A DNA stretch of 64,000 nt from Humibacillus xanthopallidus (GTDB taxonomy: Bacteria > Actinomycetota > Actinomycetes > Actinomycetales > Dermatophilaceae): assembly GCF_006716675.1 (NCBI RefSeq), contig NZ_VFPM01000001.1, positions 372,001-436,000 on the forward strand. The letters are read 5' to 3'. The translations under genes and the position numbers were made by a program. Positions within the stretch are counted from its first letter, which is position 1. Every line of letters begins with the position of its first letter. Positions 31,512 through 42,136 of this stretch are shown in pieces. The notes under the pieces were generated by a model, which was given only the letters and a program-made list of their open reading frames with translations, searched no databases and had not been told where the DNA came from.

Positions 31512-33074
31512 ATGACGGTCGAGCCCCCTCACCGCCGCCGCAGCCTGCCGGTGCACGCCGCGGGGGTCGCGCTTGCACTCCTGCCGCTCCTCGCGGGCGT
31601 CACGACGGCGTATGCCGCCTCGCCCGTTCTCGAGTCAGCCCGGGTCGTCGGGGTGGCTGGCAACGCGCCCGCCGCGGCGCCGACGTGTCGGCCCTGGCAG
31701 ACCCCGACGACGGTGCCGCCGGGAGTGGTCCTGACGCCACGGGTCTTCCCTCCCCCGCCAGCTGCCCCGTCGACCTCGGCGAGCGCGCCCTCGACGGCGC
31801 GCGCCAATTCCCCCGCAGCGACGGCGTCGTCGACCGCGAAACCGGCGACGCCCACGAAGCCTGCCAAGCCCGCGAAGCCACGAGTCATCTGCCGCAACGC
31901 CCCGCCGATGCCCTTCGATCACCCGCAGTGGGCGCCCGGCTCCGTCGTCGGAGGCGAGCGGCTCGGCGAGAGCGGGGTCGTCGCAGAGCTGGGTGCCGGC
32001 GTGGCTCCTCCCCCGGAGGTCTATGACGTCTCCTACGTGATCGCCGACCTCGACTCCGGCGAGATCCTCGCTGCGAAGTCACCGCACGCCTGGCTCCGGC
32101 CGGCCAGCACCCTCAAGACGTTGACGGCACTGACCCTCATGCCCCGGCTCGACCCGCGCAGGGTCGTCGTCGCGAGCGAGGACGCGCAGGAGGCTGCCGG
32201 CTCGCGGGTGGGCATCCTCGCCGGCAATCGCTACACCGTCGGCAACCTCGTCGACGCGATGCTGATGTTCTCGGCCAACGACGCCGTCTACGCCCTCGCC
32301 GACGCAGCCGGCGGCTACGACAAGACGGTCGCCCTGATGAACGACACGGCCCGAGAGATCGGTGCCCACGACACGGTCGTCGTCGACCCCAGCGGGCTCG
32401 ACGAGGGCAACCAGCGATCGAGCGCCTACGACCTCGCCCTCATCGCCCGCGATGCGATGCGCCTGCCGGCCTTCCGCGCCGCGGTGGTGAAGCGTGACGC
32501 GGTCTTCCCGGGCGGCAAGGACAAGCAGGGCAAGGAGTGGAAGCCGTTTCACGTCTACAACATCAACGAGTTGCTCCGGCACTACCCCGGCGCCATCGGT
32601 ATCAAGCCCGGCCGCACCGACCGCGCCCAGCACACCTTCATCGGTGCCGCGACGCGCGGTGGCCGCACCCTCGTCGTCGCGCAGATGGGAAGCATCACGG
32701 GCTCGTGGAAGCCGACGGCAGCTCTGCTCGACTGGGGCTTCGCCAACGCCGACAGGGTGACCCCCGTGGGCACGCTCGTCGCCCCCGGCGAGGCCGGGCC
32801 GCCGACGCCGCAACCGTCGCTCACGAGCCTGCCCGACGGGTCGGCCGCCACGACGCCGGGGTCCGCACCCGAGACCGGCACGCCCGCACCGGCCCCTGCG
32901 ACCGCCGACGGGTCGATGTCAGCGACGGCCGCCGCCACCCCCACGGCGGCCGACCACCTCTCCCTCGTCACGGTCAGCGCCGCGGGAGCCCTCCTGACCG
33001 CGGCGGTCGCCGGCCTCGTGATCCGCCACCGGCGGCGTCGCGAGCACGCCGATCCTCCGGGCCCCACGCCGTAG
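31512..33074 (+). CDS. D-alanyl-D-alanine carboxypeptidase-like (S11) protein with C-terminal anchor
   Basis: Peptidoglycan-trimming penicillin-binding-protein family, 520 residues. A signal peptide (to about residue 36) is followed by a long Pro/Ala/Ser/Thr/Lys linker, then the serine-peptidase domain with STLK (S199-K202) and SAN (254-256). The third motif reads KPGRT (about 365-369) rather than KTG, an unusual change at a conserved active-site residue. A second disordered stretch and one membrane helix ending in RHRRRRE anchor the C-terminus. A TAGTCT box ends 9 bases before the ATG. Activity should be treated as probable, not certain. Confidence 0.85.
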   Translation: MTVEPPHRRRSLPVHAAGVALALLPLLAGVTTAYAASPVLESARVVGVAGNAPAAAPTCRPWQTPTTVPPGVVLTPRVFPPPPAAPSTSASAPSTARANSPAATASSTAKPATPTKPAKPAKPRVICRNAPPMPFDHPQWAPGSVVGGERLGESGVVAELGAGVAPPPEVYDVSYVIADLDSGEILAAKSPHAWLRPASTLKTLTALTLMPRLDPRRVVVASEDAQEAAGSRVGILAGNRYTVGNLVDAMLMFSANDAVYALADAAGGYDKTVALMNDTAREIGAHDTVVVDPSGLDEGNQRSSAYDLALIARDAMRLPAFRAAVVKRDAVFPGGKDKQGKEWKPFHVYNINELLRHYPGAIGIKPGRTDRAQHTFIGAATRGGRTLVVAQMGSITGSWKPTAALLDWGFANADRVTPVGTLVAPGEAGPPTPQPSLTSLPDGSAATTPGSAPETGTPAPAPATADGSMSATAAATPTAADHLSLVTVSAAGALLTAAVAGLVIRHRRRREHADPPGPTP

Positions 33075-33083
33075 ACCGGTGGG

Positions 33084-33105
33084 GCAGGGTCGAGCTCGGC
33101 CCTGC
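33084..33105. terminator. Hairpin between convergent genes
   Basis: GCAGGG (33084-33089) and CCCTGC (33100-33105) enclose a self-complementary CGAGCTCG. It lies between the convergent carboxypeptidase-like and YihY-family genes and may stop transcription in both directions. Confidence 0.4.
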
Positions 33106-33120
33106 TCGTGGTGCGCTCGG

Positions 33121-34275
33121 TCAGCGGCGCCGACGACGGAGGGTCGCAGCAGCCCCGGCGCCCACGGCCCCCACGACGGCACCTGCCGCGATGCTGACGC
33201 GGTCGACCCCCCTCGACGACCCGCGGTCGTTCGCCGCGTCCCCGGCGGGCCGCCCCGAACCGCCTGTGGAGGAGGCTTGCGACACGGTGAGCGTTCCCGC
33301 GACCGGGGGCGACGCGGCATACGGCAGCAACGACGTGTCGGCGGTGGCCGGCAGCGGGGCGAGGAAGCGGGGGCGGGCAGCGGTCGCCAGTGCCGTGCGG
33401 CGGGCCTCGTCGGACAGTGTCGCCAGGTCGACGTCACCGGCCGACCACGAGCTCGCCAGCAGCACGACTCGCGACATCAGGTTGAGCCAGAAGAGCAGGC
33501 CGACCGGGATCGCCACAGCGCTGAGCAGCGGGTTTGAGGTCGCATGGCTGATGAGGAAGCCGCCGAAGAGCTTCATCACCGTGATGATCGTGCCGCCGAG
33601 CAGGGCGCCCTGACGGACGTTGCGCCACGGCAGTGGGGCGCTCGTCAGCAGACGGAGCAGGACGACCATGATGAGCGTGTCGAAGACGATGCCGGCGAGC
33701 AGTCCGACCACGCCGACGAGCACGGCTCCCCCGGTCAGCCCGACCCAGTCGGCGATGGCGCCGGCGAGTCCACCGATCGCGCTCGAGAGGATCGCCGAGA
33801 CCGCGATGAGCACGCCGAGGACGCTGAGGACGCCGAGGTCGCGCAGCTTCGTCGTCACGGCGTTGCCGGTGGAGGCCTTGAGCCCGAAGACCGTGCGGAT
33901 GCCGGTGCGCAGGGCGCCGACCCAGCCGAGCCCGGCGAGCAGCAGGGTGACGAAGGCGATGATGCCGGTGATCGTCAGGGTGAGGCTCGCCGGGGCCGTG
34001 AGGCTGATGATGCCCTCGGGATTCTCGGCCGTCTTCACGCTGCCGGGCAGCGCCTGGTCGAGCGAGTCGGCGATGGTCGCGAGCAGCTCGGGGTGGCCCT
34101 GGAGCACGAAGCCGAAGATCGCGAAGGCGAGCGCGAGGGCGGGGAAGATCGAGAAGAAGGCGAAGTACGCGACACCAGCGGCCAGCAGGTCGCCGTTGAC
34201 GTTCCCGTAGCGCTGCCACGCCGACCACCCGCGCGTGGTCTTCAGCCAGTCAAGCGCCCGCTGGAACGCCCCCAC
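33121..34275 (-). CDS. YihY/BrkB-family inner membrane protein
   Basis: A 384-residue membrane protein of the YihY/YhjD/BrkB family (once misnamed ribonuclease BN). It has six hydrophobic segments within the first 280 residues, including the N-terminal NVNGDLLAAGVAYFAFFSIFPALAL family motif. A Ser/Ala-rich tail of 70 residues ends in a short hydrophobic stretch and six arginines. The molecular role of the family is not settled. It starts at GTG 34275, four bases after the 2H phosphoesterase stop, so the two are co-transcribed. Confidence 0.85.
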   Translation of the reverse strand: MGAFQRALDWLKTTRGWSAWQRYGNVNGDLLAAGVAYFAFFSIFPALALAFAIFGFVLQGHPELLATIADSLDQALPGSVKTAENPEGIISLTAPASLTLTITGIIAFVTLLLAGLGWVGALRTGIRTVFGLKASTGNAVTTKLRDLGVLSVLGVLIAVSAILSSAIGGLAGAIADWVGLTGGAVLVGVVGLLAGIVFDTLIMVVLLRLLTSAPLPWRNVRQGALLGGTIITVMKLFGGFLISHATSNPLLSAVAIPVGLLFWLNLMSRVVLLASSWSAGDVDLATLSDEARRTALATAARPRFLAPLPATADTSLLPYAASPPVAGTLTVSQASSTGGSGRPAGDAANDRGSSRGVDRVSIAAGAVVGAVGAGAAATLRRRRR

Positions 34276-34278
34276 CCA

Positions 34279-34809
34279 TCAACCCCCCGACAGCTCGAAC
34301 TCGTGGACGGGACGCCACACGTCATCCGTACCCAGTTCGTAGAGATGGAAGGCGGGCACACGGAAGGCCACCGAGTAGTCGGCGAGCTCGGCGAAGGCGC
34401 GATCGAGCGCGACCTCGCCGACGTTGTGCGCCACGGTGACGTGCGGGTGGTAGTAGAACTCGAGCTGGCGCTGCACCGGCCCGCGGCGCAGGTCGACCTC
34501 GAGAGCCTCGCACGCCGAGACCCCCTGGGCGACCTGGATGAACACGACGTCGGAGAGCGGGCGGAAGGTGCCGGTGCCTCGGAGGACGACGTCGAAGGCC
34601 GTGTGCGCGGACGCCACGCTGCCGCAGTGAGCGAGGAAGGCGGCATACACCGCCTCGTCGACCGGGGTCGGCGGCAGCAACGTGATGTGGGCCGGGATCT
34701 GCCACGCCGACGGGTCGCCGAACTCGGCACGGCGGGCCTGGAGGTAGTCGCCGTGCGGGTCGGGGATCGGGATGGACACGCCGATGGTCGTGGAGGGCGC
34801 AGACGTCAC
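34279..34809 (-). CDS. 2H phosphoesterase (2'-5' RNA ligase-like) protein
   Basis: A 176-residue protein with two HxT motifs, HITLL and HVTVA, about 80 residues apart, which form the catalytic pair of the 2H phosphoesterase superfamily (LigT/ThpR, cyclic phosphodiesterases). The natural substrate is unknown. I chose GTG 34809: a TACCGT box (34822-34817) ends 7 bases upstream and the protein then begins just before the first beta strand. It overlaps no gene upstream; the divergent glycosyltransferase begins 70 bases away. Confidence 0.8.
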   Translation of the reverse strand: MTSAPSTTIGVSIPIPDPHGDYLQARRAEFGDPSAWQIPAHITLLPPTPVDEAVYAAFLAHCGSVASAHTAFDVVLRGTGTFRPLSDVVFIQVAQGVSACEALEVDLRRGPVQRQLEFYYHPHVTVAHNVGEVALDRAFAELADYSVAFRVPAFHLYELGTDDVWRPVHEFELSGG

Positions 34810-34816
34810 GGAGCCG

Positions 34817-34822
34817 ACGGTA
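34817..34822 (-). promoter_or_regulatory. TACCGT -10 box, 2H phosphoesterase
   Basis: TACCGT ends 7 bases before the GTG start on the minus strand. The divergent gene has its own TACGCT box at 34865-34870, so the two promoters lie back to back within 54 bases. Confidence 0.45.
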
Positions 34823-34864
34823 TCGAACGTTGCCGCACCAAGCCGAGCCGAGGCCACCCGGCAC

Positions 34865-34870
34865 TACGCT
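34865..34870 (+). promoter_or_regulatory. TACGCT -10 box, glycosyltransferase
   Basis: TACGCT ends 8 bases before the ATG at 34879, with no clear Shine-Dalgarno between. Confidence 0.45.
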
Positions 34871-34878
34871 GGCGGGCG

Positions 34879-37909
<3,031 letters not shown>

Positions 37910-37995
37910 GCCGCAGATTGTCGCCGACCGGCCTGCGGTGGCGTGGGTGGGGTCCAAACCCTCGCGACTGCACCTGTGCACGGCGAGGGCCTGCC

Positions 37996-38001
37996 TAGAA
38001 T
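37996..38001 (+). promoter_or_regulatory. TAGAAT -10 box, MauE fusion gene
   Basis: TAGAAT ends 5 bases before the GTG at 38007, with no Shine-Dalgarno. Confidence 0.5.
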
Positions 38002-38006
38002 GCGCT

Positions 38007-39002
38007 GTGCCCACAGATGCCCTCGTCATCGCCCCTGCGATCCTCGCCGTCGTGCTCGTCGTCAGCGCGGTGGGCAAGCTCCGGTCGCCGGCCGCGTCGG
38101 CCCAGGCCTTCACCGCCCTGAAGGTGCCGCGCCCGCTCGCGTCACCGCTGGTCGTGAGAGCCCTGCCCTGGGTGGAGATCGTGCTGGGGCTGGTCCTCAT
38201 CGTCGTGGGCGGGTGGTTGGGCGTCGTCGTCTCGCTCGCCGTGCTCGCGCTCTTCGGCGCCTACTTCGCGCTCGTCGTGCGAGCCCGCGGCTTCGAGACC
38301 GACGTCGACTGCGCGTGCTTCGGCAGCCTGGGACCGGGACGGATCACGAGGGTCACGGTGTGGCGCAACACCTGGCTGCTCGCCCTGGCGGTCGTCTCGG
38401 TTCTCGTAGCAACGACGGGCGAGGCCCTGCTCGCTCGGATCATCGACGGGACGGCGCCCTGGCCGTGGCTCCTCGCGGCGGCTGCGGCCGCACTGACCGT
38501 CCTGCTGGTTCTCGGCACCGAATCCTCGCCCGCGTCGGATGCTCCGACCGCCGTCGTTGGCGACCTCGCCGTCGAGGAGGGTGACTACCTGCGTGTGCGC
38601 ACGCCAGCCCTGCCCGTCATGCTCGGTGACGGGACCACGACCCACCTCCGACGTCTGAGCGAGCAGCGCCCGCAGCTGCTGCTCTACGTCTCGCAGTCGT
38701 GCGGAAGCTGCGCCGAGGTGATCGACGCGGTGCCCGGGTGGCGTGGCGAGCTACCGATGCTCGACGTCCGCCTCGTCCTGCGCCAAGCACCAGAGTCGAC
38801 CACGTTGACATCGACAGCAGAGCCGCTGACGCTCCACGACACGGACGGCCTGCTCGCCGAGACCTTCGAGATGCGGGGGACCCCGAGCGCGCTGCTGCTT
38901 GGTGCCGACGGCCTGCTGGCGGGTGGGCCCACGGTGAGCACCCCGGCGGTCATGGAGTTCGTCGGAGACATCAAGGCAGAGCTGGCCAGCATCGAGGTCT
39001 GA
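38007..39002 (+). CDS. MauE-like membrane protein fused to thioredoxin-like domain
   Basis: A 331-residue fusion. Residues 1-170 form a four-helix DoxX/MauE-type membrane domain with the DCACFG motif (C102, C104) matching the CGCFG of methylamine-utilisation MauE. Residues 190-331 form a thioredoxin-like domain with an SQSCGSCAEV redox site (C232, C235), comparable to MauD. In methylamine users MauE and MauD help form disulfides in the Tat-exported, cysteine-rich MauA. Here the neighbouring convergent gene encodes a Tat-exported cysteine-rich protein, so a disulfide-making partner role is a reasonable inference. No methylamine dehydrogenase gene is present. Confidence 0.82.
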   Translation: MPTDALVIAPAILAVVLVVSAVGKLRSPAASAQAFTALKVPRPLASPLVVRALPWVEIVLGLVLIVVGGWLGVVVSLAVLALFGAYFALVVRARGFETDVDCACFGSLGPGRITRVTVWRNTWLLALAVVSVLVATTGEALLARIIDGTAPWPWLLAAAAAALTVLLVLGTESSPASDAPTAVVGDLAVEEGDYLRVRTPALPVMLGDGTTTHLRRLSEQRPQLLLYVSQSCGSCAEVIDAVPGWRGELPMLDVRLVLRQAPESTTLTSTAEPLTLHDTDGLLAETFEMRGTPSALLLGADGLLAGGPTVSTPAVMEFVGDIKAELASIEV

Positions 39003-39087
39003 TCCACTGGCGGGCGGTCGCCAGGACGTCGCCTGGACGCAGGACCTGCCGCCGCCCCCGTTGGACGGGAAAGGCCCCGGAGGAACG

Positions 39088-39126
39088 GAGAGGCCCCGGC
39101 CCCCCAGTGGGGGGCCGGGGCCTCTC
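39088..39126. terminator. Bidirectional terminator hairpin
   Basis: Perfect 18-bp arms, GAGAGGCCCCGGCCCCCC (39088-39105) and its complement (39109-39126), around the 3-base loop AGT. It lies between the MauE fusion (plus) and the Tat cysteine-rich protein gene (minus) and can work in both directions. It is the most stable hairpin I found in the window. Confidence 0.88.
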
Positions 39127-39154
39127 GCGTGGCCTTACTGCATGCGACCGACGA

Positions 39155-39775
39155 TCACGGGCCGGCGCAGGCTGCGCTGAGGGTGGGTGCAGGCACCGCG
39201 CCCTGGATGTTGCAGGAGCCGCCGCCGCCGGTCGCCGGCGGGGTGGAGAGGCTGCCGCTCGAGATCGACACCGGAGTCGGGTCGATGGCGGTGCAGGTGC
39301 TGCACTCGTAGCGCTGGTAGTCCAGGCTGAACGAGGTGTTCTGGCTGTTCTGCTGGCTGTTGGTGTAGACGAAGATGCGCTGCGTAGCCCCATCAGGCGT
39401 GCAGAAGGTGTTGCAGGTGGTCGACCCGGGAGGCGTGCAGGTGCCACAGGTGCAGGTGCTACCTGAGTACACGACGACCTGGTAGCCGGTGACCGGCACA
39501 TTGTTGATCCGGACGTTGGTGATGACCGTGACGCCGGTGACCGGGTTGGGGCCGGGTGCGTTGTAAGCCGAGAGCTCGAAGACGTAGCCCTTGAAGATGT
39601 CGTTGGCGTTTCCGGGGAGCTTGCAGGCACCTCCGGTGAACGTCAGCGGACCCTGCGAGGCGGCGACGGTCGGAGCAGCAGCGGCGACCGCGACGGCCGG
39701 CACGGCCCAGGCAGCGCCCTTCACGACCGAGCGACGGCTCGGAGACGTCGGAGTGACGCCGTGGTTGTGCGACAT
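39155..39775 (-). CDS. Tat-exported cysteine-rich protein of unknown function
   Basis: A 206-residue protein that I do not recognise. The N-terminus carries a twin-arginine signal (SRRSVVKG, Arg 14-15, then an Ala/Val-rich helix, likely cleaved near residue 40). The mature part has ten cysteines (51, 108, 110, 113, 121, 125, 158, 161, 188, 203), clustered as TCTCGTC and ECSTC, in an otherwise Ser/Thr/Asn/Gly-rich beta-type sequence. Tat export implies folding, or cofactor or disulfide formation, before secretion. The start ATG has GGGGGA 8 bases upstream. It faces the MauE-thioredoxin fusion and lies just past the PqqD/HprK-like operon end. Confidence 0.75.
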   Translation of the reverse strand: MSHNHGVTPTSPSRRSVVKGAAWAVPAVAVAAAAPTVAASQGPLTFTGGACKLPGNANDIFKGYVFELSAYNAPGPNPVTGVTVITNVRINNVPVTGYQVVVYSGSTCTCGTCTPPGSTTCNTFCTPDGATQRIFVYTNSQQNSQNTSFSLDYQRYECSTCTAIDPTPVSISSGSLSTPPATGGGGSCNIQGAVPAPTLSAACAGP

Positions 39776-39819
39776 GGATGAATCCCCCACTCGAAGACTG
39801 AACCCCCAAGAACGGAGAC

Positions 39820-39825
39820 AACATA
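39820..39825 (-). promoter_or_regulatory. Possible -10 (TATGTT) of the Tat cysteine-rich protein gene
   Basis: TATGTT lies about 45 bases before the start codon on the minus strand, leaving room for a normal leader with GGGGGA. No good -35 is visible. Confidence 0.3.
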
Positions 39826-39906
39826 CCGCACGGCCAAGGGGGCTCGGGACCTGAATCCACCCCTCGATCACGCCCGTTAATGTCACGATTGCGTCACATC
39901 AGGCGC

Positions 39907-40206
39907 TCAGGCGACGCTCAGGAGCCCTGCGTCGACCAGTCCCTTGACCGCTGCCTGCACCGCCCGCGAGAGGTCGCCGTCGGGCGGCGGACCGAGCCGC
40001 TCGAGCATCGCGGCCTCGAGTGCGCCGAGCGTCGTGCCCCCGTCGACGGCCGCGAGCACCTCCACCCCGAGGCCCGACAGGCGCACGATCCGGTGGGCAG
40101 CACCCGACTCCACCATGACGACGGTCCCGCCCTCTGTCTCGAGCCGGTCGACGACGGGCAGGACGGACAGGGCGGTCGTGGGCAGCCAGACGGCGTCGTC
40201 GCTCAT
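39907..40206 (-). CDS. PqqD-like peptide chaperone (first copy)
   Basis: A 99-residue protein with the PqqD layout: a short beta part (LETEGGTVVMVESGAAHRIVRLSGLGVEVL) then a winged-helix part ending in KGLVDAGLLSV. PqqD-family proteins bind and present precursor peptides to modifying enzymes. It is the last gene of a seven-gene operon; its ATG overlaps the stop of the HprK-like gene. The pairing matches, from memory, the HPr-rel-A system known from exosortase-carrying bacteria. The peptide partner is not obvious. Confidence 0.75.
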   Translation of the reverse strand: MSDDAVWLPTTALSVLPVVDRLETEGGTVVMVESGAAHRIVRLSGLGVEVLAAVDGGTTLGALEAAMLERLGPPPDGDLSRAVQAAVKGLVDAGLLSVA

Positions 40207-40985
40207 CGGACCGCCGCCAGCACGTCGCTCACGAGGGGGTCGAGATCGGCGGCGTCGTGGTAGCGCACGACCCGGAGACCGCCGATCGTGTGCAGCAGGT
40301 CGGACAGCGCGTGGAGCGGCCGGTCGAGCCGGGCCAAGGACGAGGTCTCGGGGCCAAGCATGACGAGGGCGTCGAGCGGGTCGACCTCCTCGACCTCGAC
40401 GGGCTCGCCGGGCTCGAGGTCACGCCGCAGAACCACGACCCCGGCGAGCCACGGCGTCACGCGCGGCAGCTCGAGACCGAGCGCGAGGGGCGACGTCTCG
40501 TCCTTGGGGCCCCCGCTCGGTCTGCGCACCGACAGCGGCTTGCTGTAGGTCTCGATGACGCGGTCGGCCCGCACCCCCACCGTCTCGTCGGTCACGTAGC
40601 CGCGACCGGGACCGAGGGTCCGCACGAGCGTCGTCTTGCCGGTGCCCCCCGGAGCGACGAAGGCGAGCGTGGCACCGGATGCCTGGTCGCTCAGCGCTCC
40701 GGCGTGGAACATGAACAGCTCCCCCGCGCGGGCCTGGATCGCCGCCCGCGTCACCTCCTGGGTGATGTGGCTCAAGGTGGACGCGAGCTCGTCGGTGGTG
40801 CGGTCGGCTCCCTCGCCGGACGGCCCCGGGGTGCGCACCCGCGGGCCGTCGTCGGCCGGCTCGCAGAGCACCGCCTCCCAGGCCCGCTCGAGCGGCGCGA
40901 CGAGGGCCTCGTCGGCCGCGTCGATGGCCACCGTGGTGCCGAGCGCCCGCACGTGCAGGACCGACCCGATGCTGTCGGCGCTCAT
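40203..40985 (-). CDS. HprK-like P-loop kinase
   Basis: A 260-residue protein related to the C-terminal domain of HPr kinase/phosphorylase. It has an FMFHAGAL strand, a P-loop APGGTGKTT (about 111-119) and YVTDETV with the acidic pair (D133, E134) that binds metal. There is no HPr-type substrate nearby, and the family tag of HprK-related kinases in polysaccharide/exosortase loci fits better than sugar regulation. ATGA overlaps join it to the glycosyltransferase before and the PqqD-like gene after it. Its phosphoryl acceptor is unknown. Confidence 0.75.
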   Translation of the reverse strand: MSADSIGSVLHVRALGTTVAIDAADEALVAPLERAWEAVLCEPADDGPRVRTPGPSGEGADRTTDELASTLSHITQEVTRAAIQARAGELFMFHAGALSDQASGATLAFVAPGGTGKTTLVRTLGPGRGYVTDETVGVRADRVIETYSKPLSVRRPSGGPKDETSPLALGLELPRVTPWLAGVVVLRRDLEPGEPVEVEEVDPLDALVMLGPETSSLARLDRPLHALSDLLHTIGGLRVVRYHDAADLDPLVSDVLAAVR

Positions 40986-42136
40986 GCCGAGCCCCGGGCG
41001 CCCAGCCCTGCGAGCACCGTCGCCATCTGGCCGACGCGTCGTGACCAGTCGATGGAGGCCAGTCGCTCGGGGTCGACGCGACGGGCTGCGAGAGCGCCCG
41101 ATGACCCTTCTGCGTCGAGGACGCGCGTCACGGCTGAGACGAAGCCGTCGGCATTTGCCACCGTCACGAGCTCGTCGTCCACGTCGCGGAAGCCCGCGAC
41201 CGGCGTCGAGACGACCGGCCGGCCCGCCGCCTGGTACTCGTAGAGCTTGATCGGGTCGAGGCTGTCGGTGAAGGGCGTGACGACGTGCGGCACGAGGAGC
41301 ACATCGGCGTGCTGGAGGTGGGCGGGCACCTCGCCGCTAGGTCGCGCCCCGAGGAGCACGACTCCGGCGTCCTCGAGCACGGATCGCTGGGCGGCCTCGA
41401 GTGCGTCGGGTCCGAGCAGCACGAGGTGCGCTCGGCCCTCCAGGGCGAGAGCGACCCGGGCGCACAGCGCAACGTCGAGGCGGTCGCCGTGGAGCGTGCC
41501 GGCATACAGCACGACGGGACCGCCGGGCAGGCCGGCGGGACGCTCGTGCGCCACCGCGTAGGCCGCCGCATCGACGCCGTTCGGGATGAGGTGGACGACA
41601 CGGCCCTCACCCTTGCTCGCAGCCAGAGCCGGGGAGCAGACGACCACCTCGTCACAGCGCGACAGCAGCACCGACTCCTGCGCCCGGATGCGAGCCGTCT
41701 CGGCGGGCGGGCGGTCGGCCAGGGTCCAGTCGTCGGTGATGTCGTAGAGCGAGCGCCACGTCGTCGCCTCGACCAGCAGCGCCCCGCGGGGGTCGTTGAC
41801 CCAGAGCGCCGGGTCGCCCATGCCGAGCCCCCGCGCGGCCCGCACGACCTGCCGCGCCCACCGCTCGTCGACCGACCGGTCGACGCGGCGCGGGAGCCAC
41901 TTCGTCGGCTCGAGGAGCCACAGCGACCCCGCGCGTATGCCGTCCGCCTCGTGGGCGCGTAGCCCGCGGCCGCGTCGTGGCCGGCCGCCGCCCAGTCCGG
42001 CATGGAGGGGATCGGTCGCCGGCTCGACGAAGAGCACCCGCAGGGCGGGGTCGCGTCGGAGCAGGCCGGCCACGAGGTGCTGGTTGCGTCGCCACACGGT
42101 GTCCCAGGCCTCGAGCGACGTCACGACGAGGTCCAC
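40982..42136 (-). CDS. Glycosyltransferase, GT-B fold
   Basis: A 384-residue transferase resembling the family-4/family-1 enzymes of capsule and teichuronic-type pathways. The N-terminal domain has SLEAWDTVWRRNQHLVAGL; the C-terminal has VLYAGTLHGDRLDVAL, HADVLLVPHVVTPFTDSLDPIKLYEYQAAGRPVV, typical for enzymes with a D-P-x-K-x-x-E donor-site motif. The GTG start is placed directly after the preceding stop (TGAGTG), with GAGG 8 bases upstream. The acceptor is unknown. Confidence 0.85.
   Translation of the reverse strand: MDLVVTSLEAWDTVWRRNQHLVAGLLRRDPALRVLFVEPATDPLHAGLGGGRPRRGRGLRAHEADGIRAGSLWLLEPTKWLPRRVDRSVDERWARQVVRAARGLGMGDPALWVNDPRGALLVEATTWRSLYDITDDWTLADRPPAETARIRAQESVLLSRCDEVVVCSPALAASKGEGRVVHLIPNGVDAAAYAVAHERPAGLPGGPVVLYAGTLHGDRLDVALCARVALALEGRAHLVLLGPDALEAAQRSVLEDAGVVLLGARPSGEVPAHLQHADVLLVPHVVTPFTDSLDPIKLYEYQAAGRPVVSTPVAGFRDVDDELVTVANADGFVSAVTRVLDAEGSSGALAARRVDPERLASIDWSRRVGQMATVLAGLGARGSA

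Noticed and set aside
33121-34275. Ribonuclease BN
   Set aside because: The old name of the YihY family; the real RNase BN is a different enzyme, and this sequence is a polytopic membrane protein without nuclease motifs.
38007-39775. A methylamine dehydrogenase (mau) cluster
   Set aside because: Only the MauE/MauD-like logic is present. The Tat cysteine-rich protein lacks recognisable MauA sequence and there is no large subunit or MauG.
40203-40985. A classical HPr kinase/phosphorylase for carbon catabolite control
   Set aside because: The protein lacks the N-terminal HprK domain, no HPr or PTS gene is near, and it is embedded in a glycan operon beside a PqqD-like gene.
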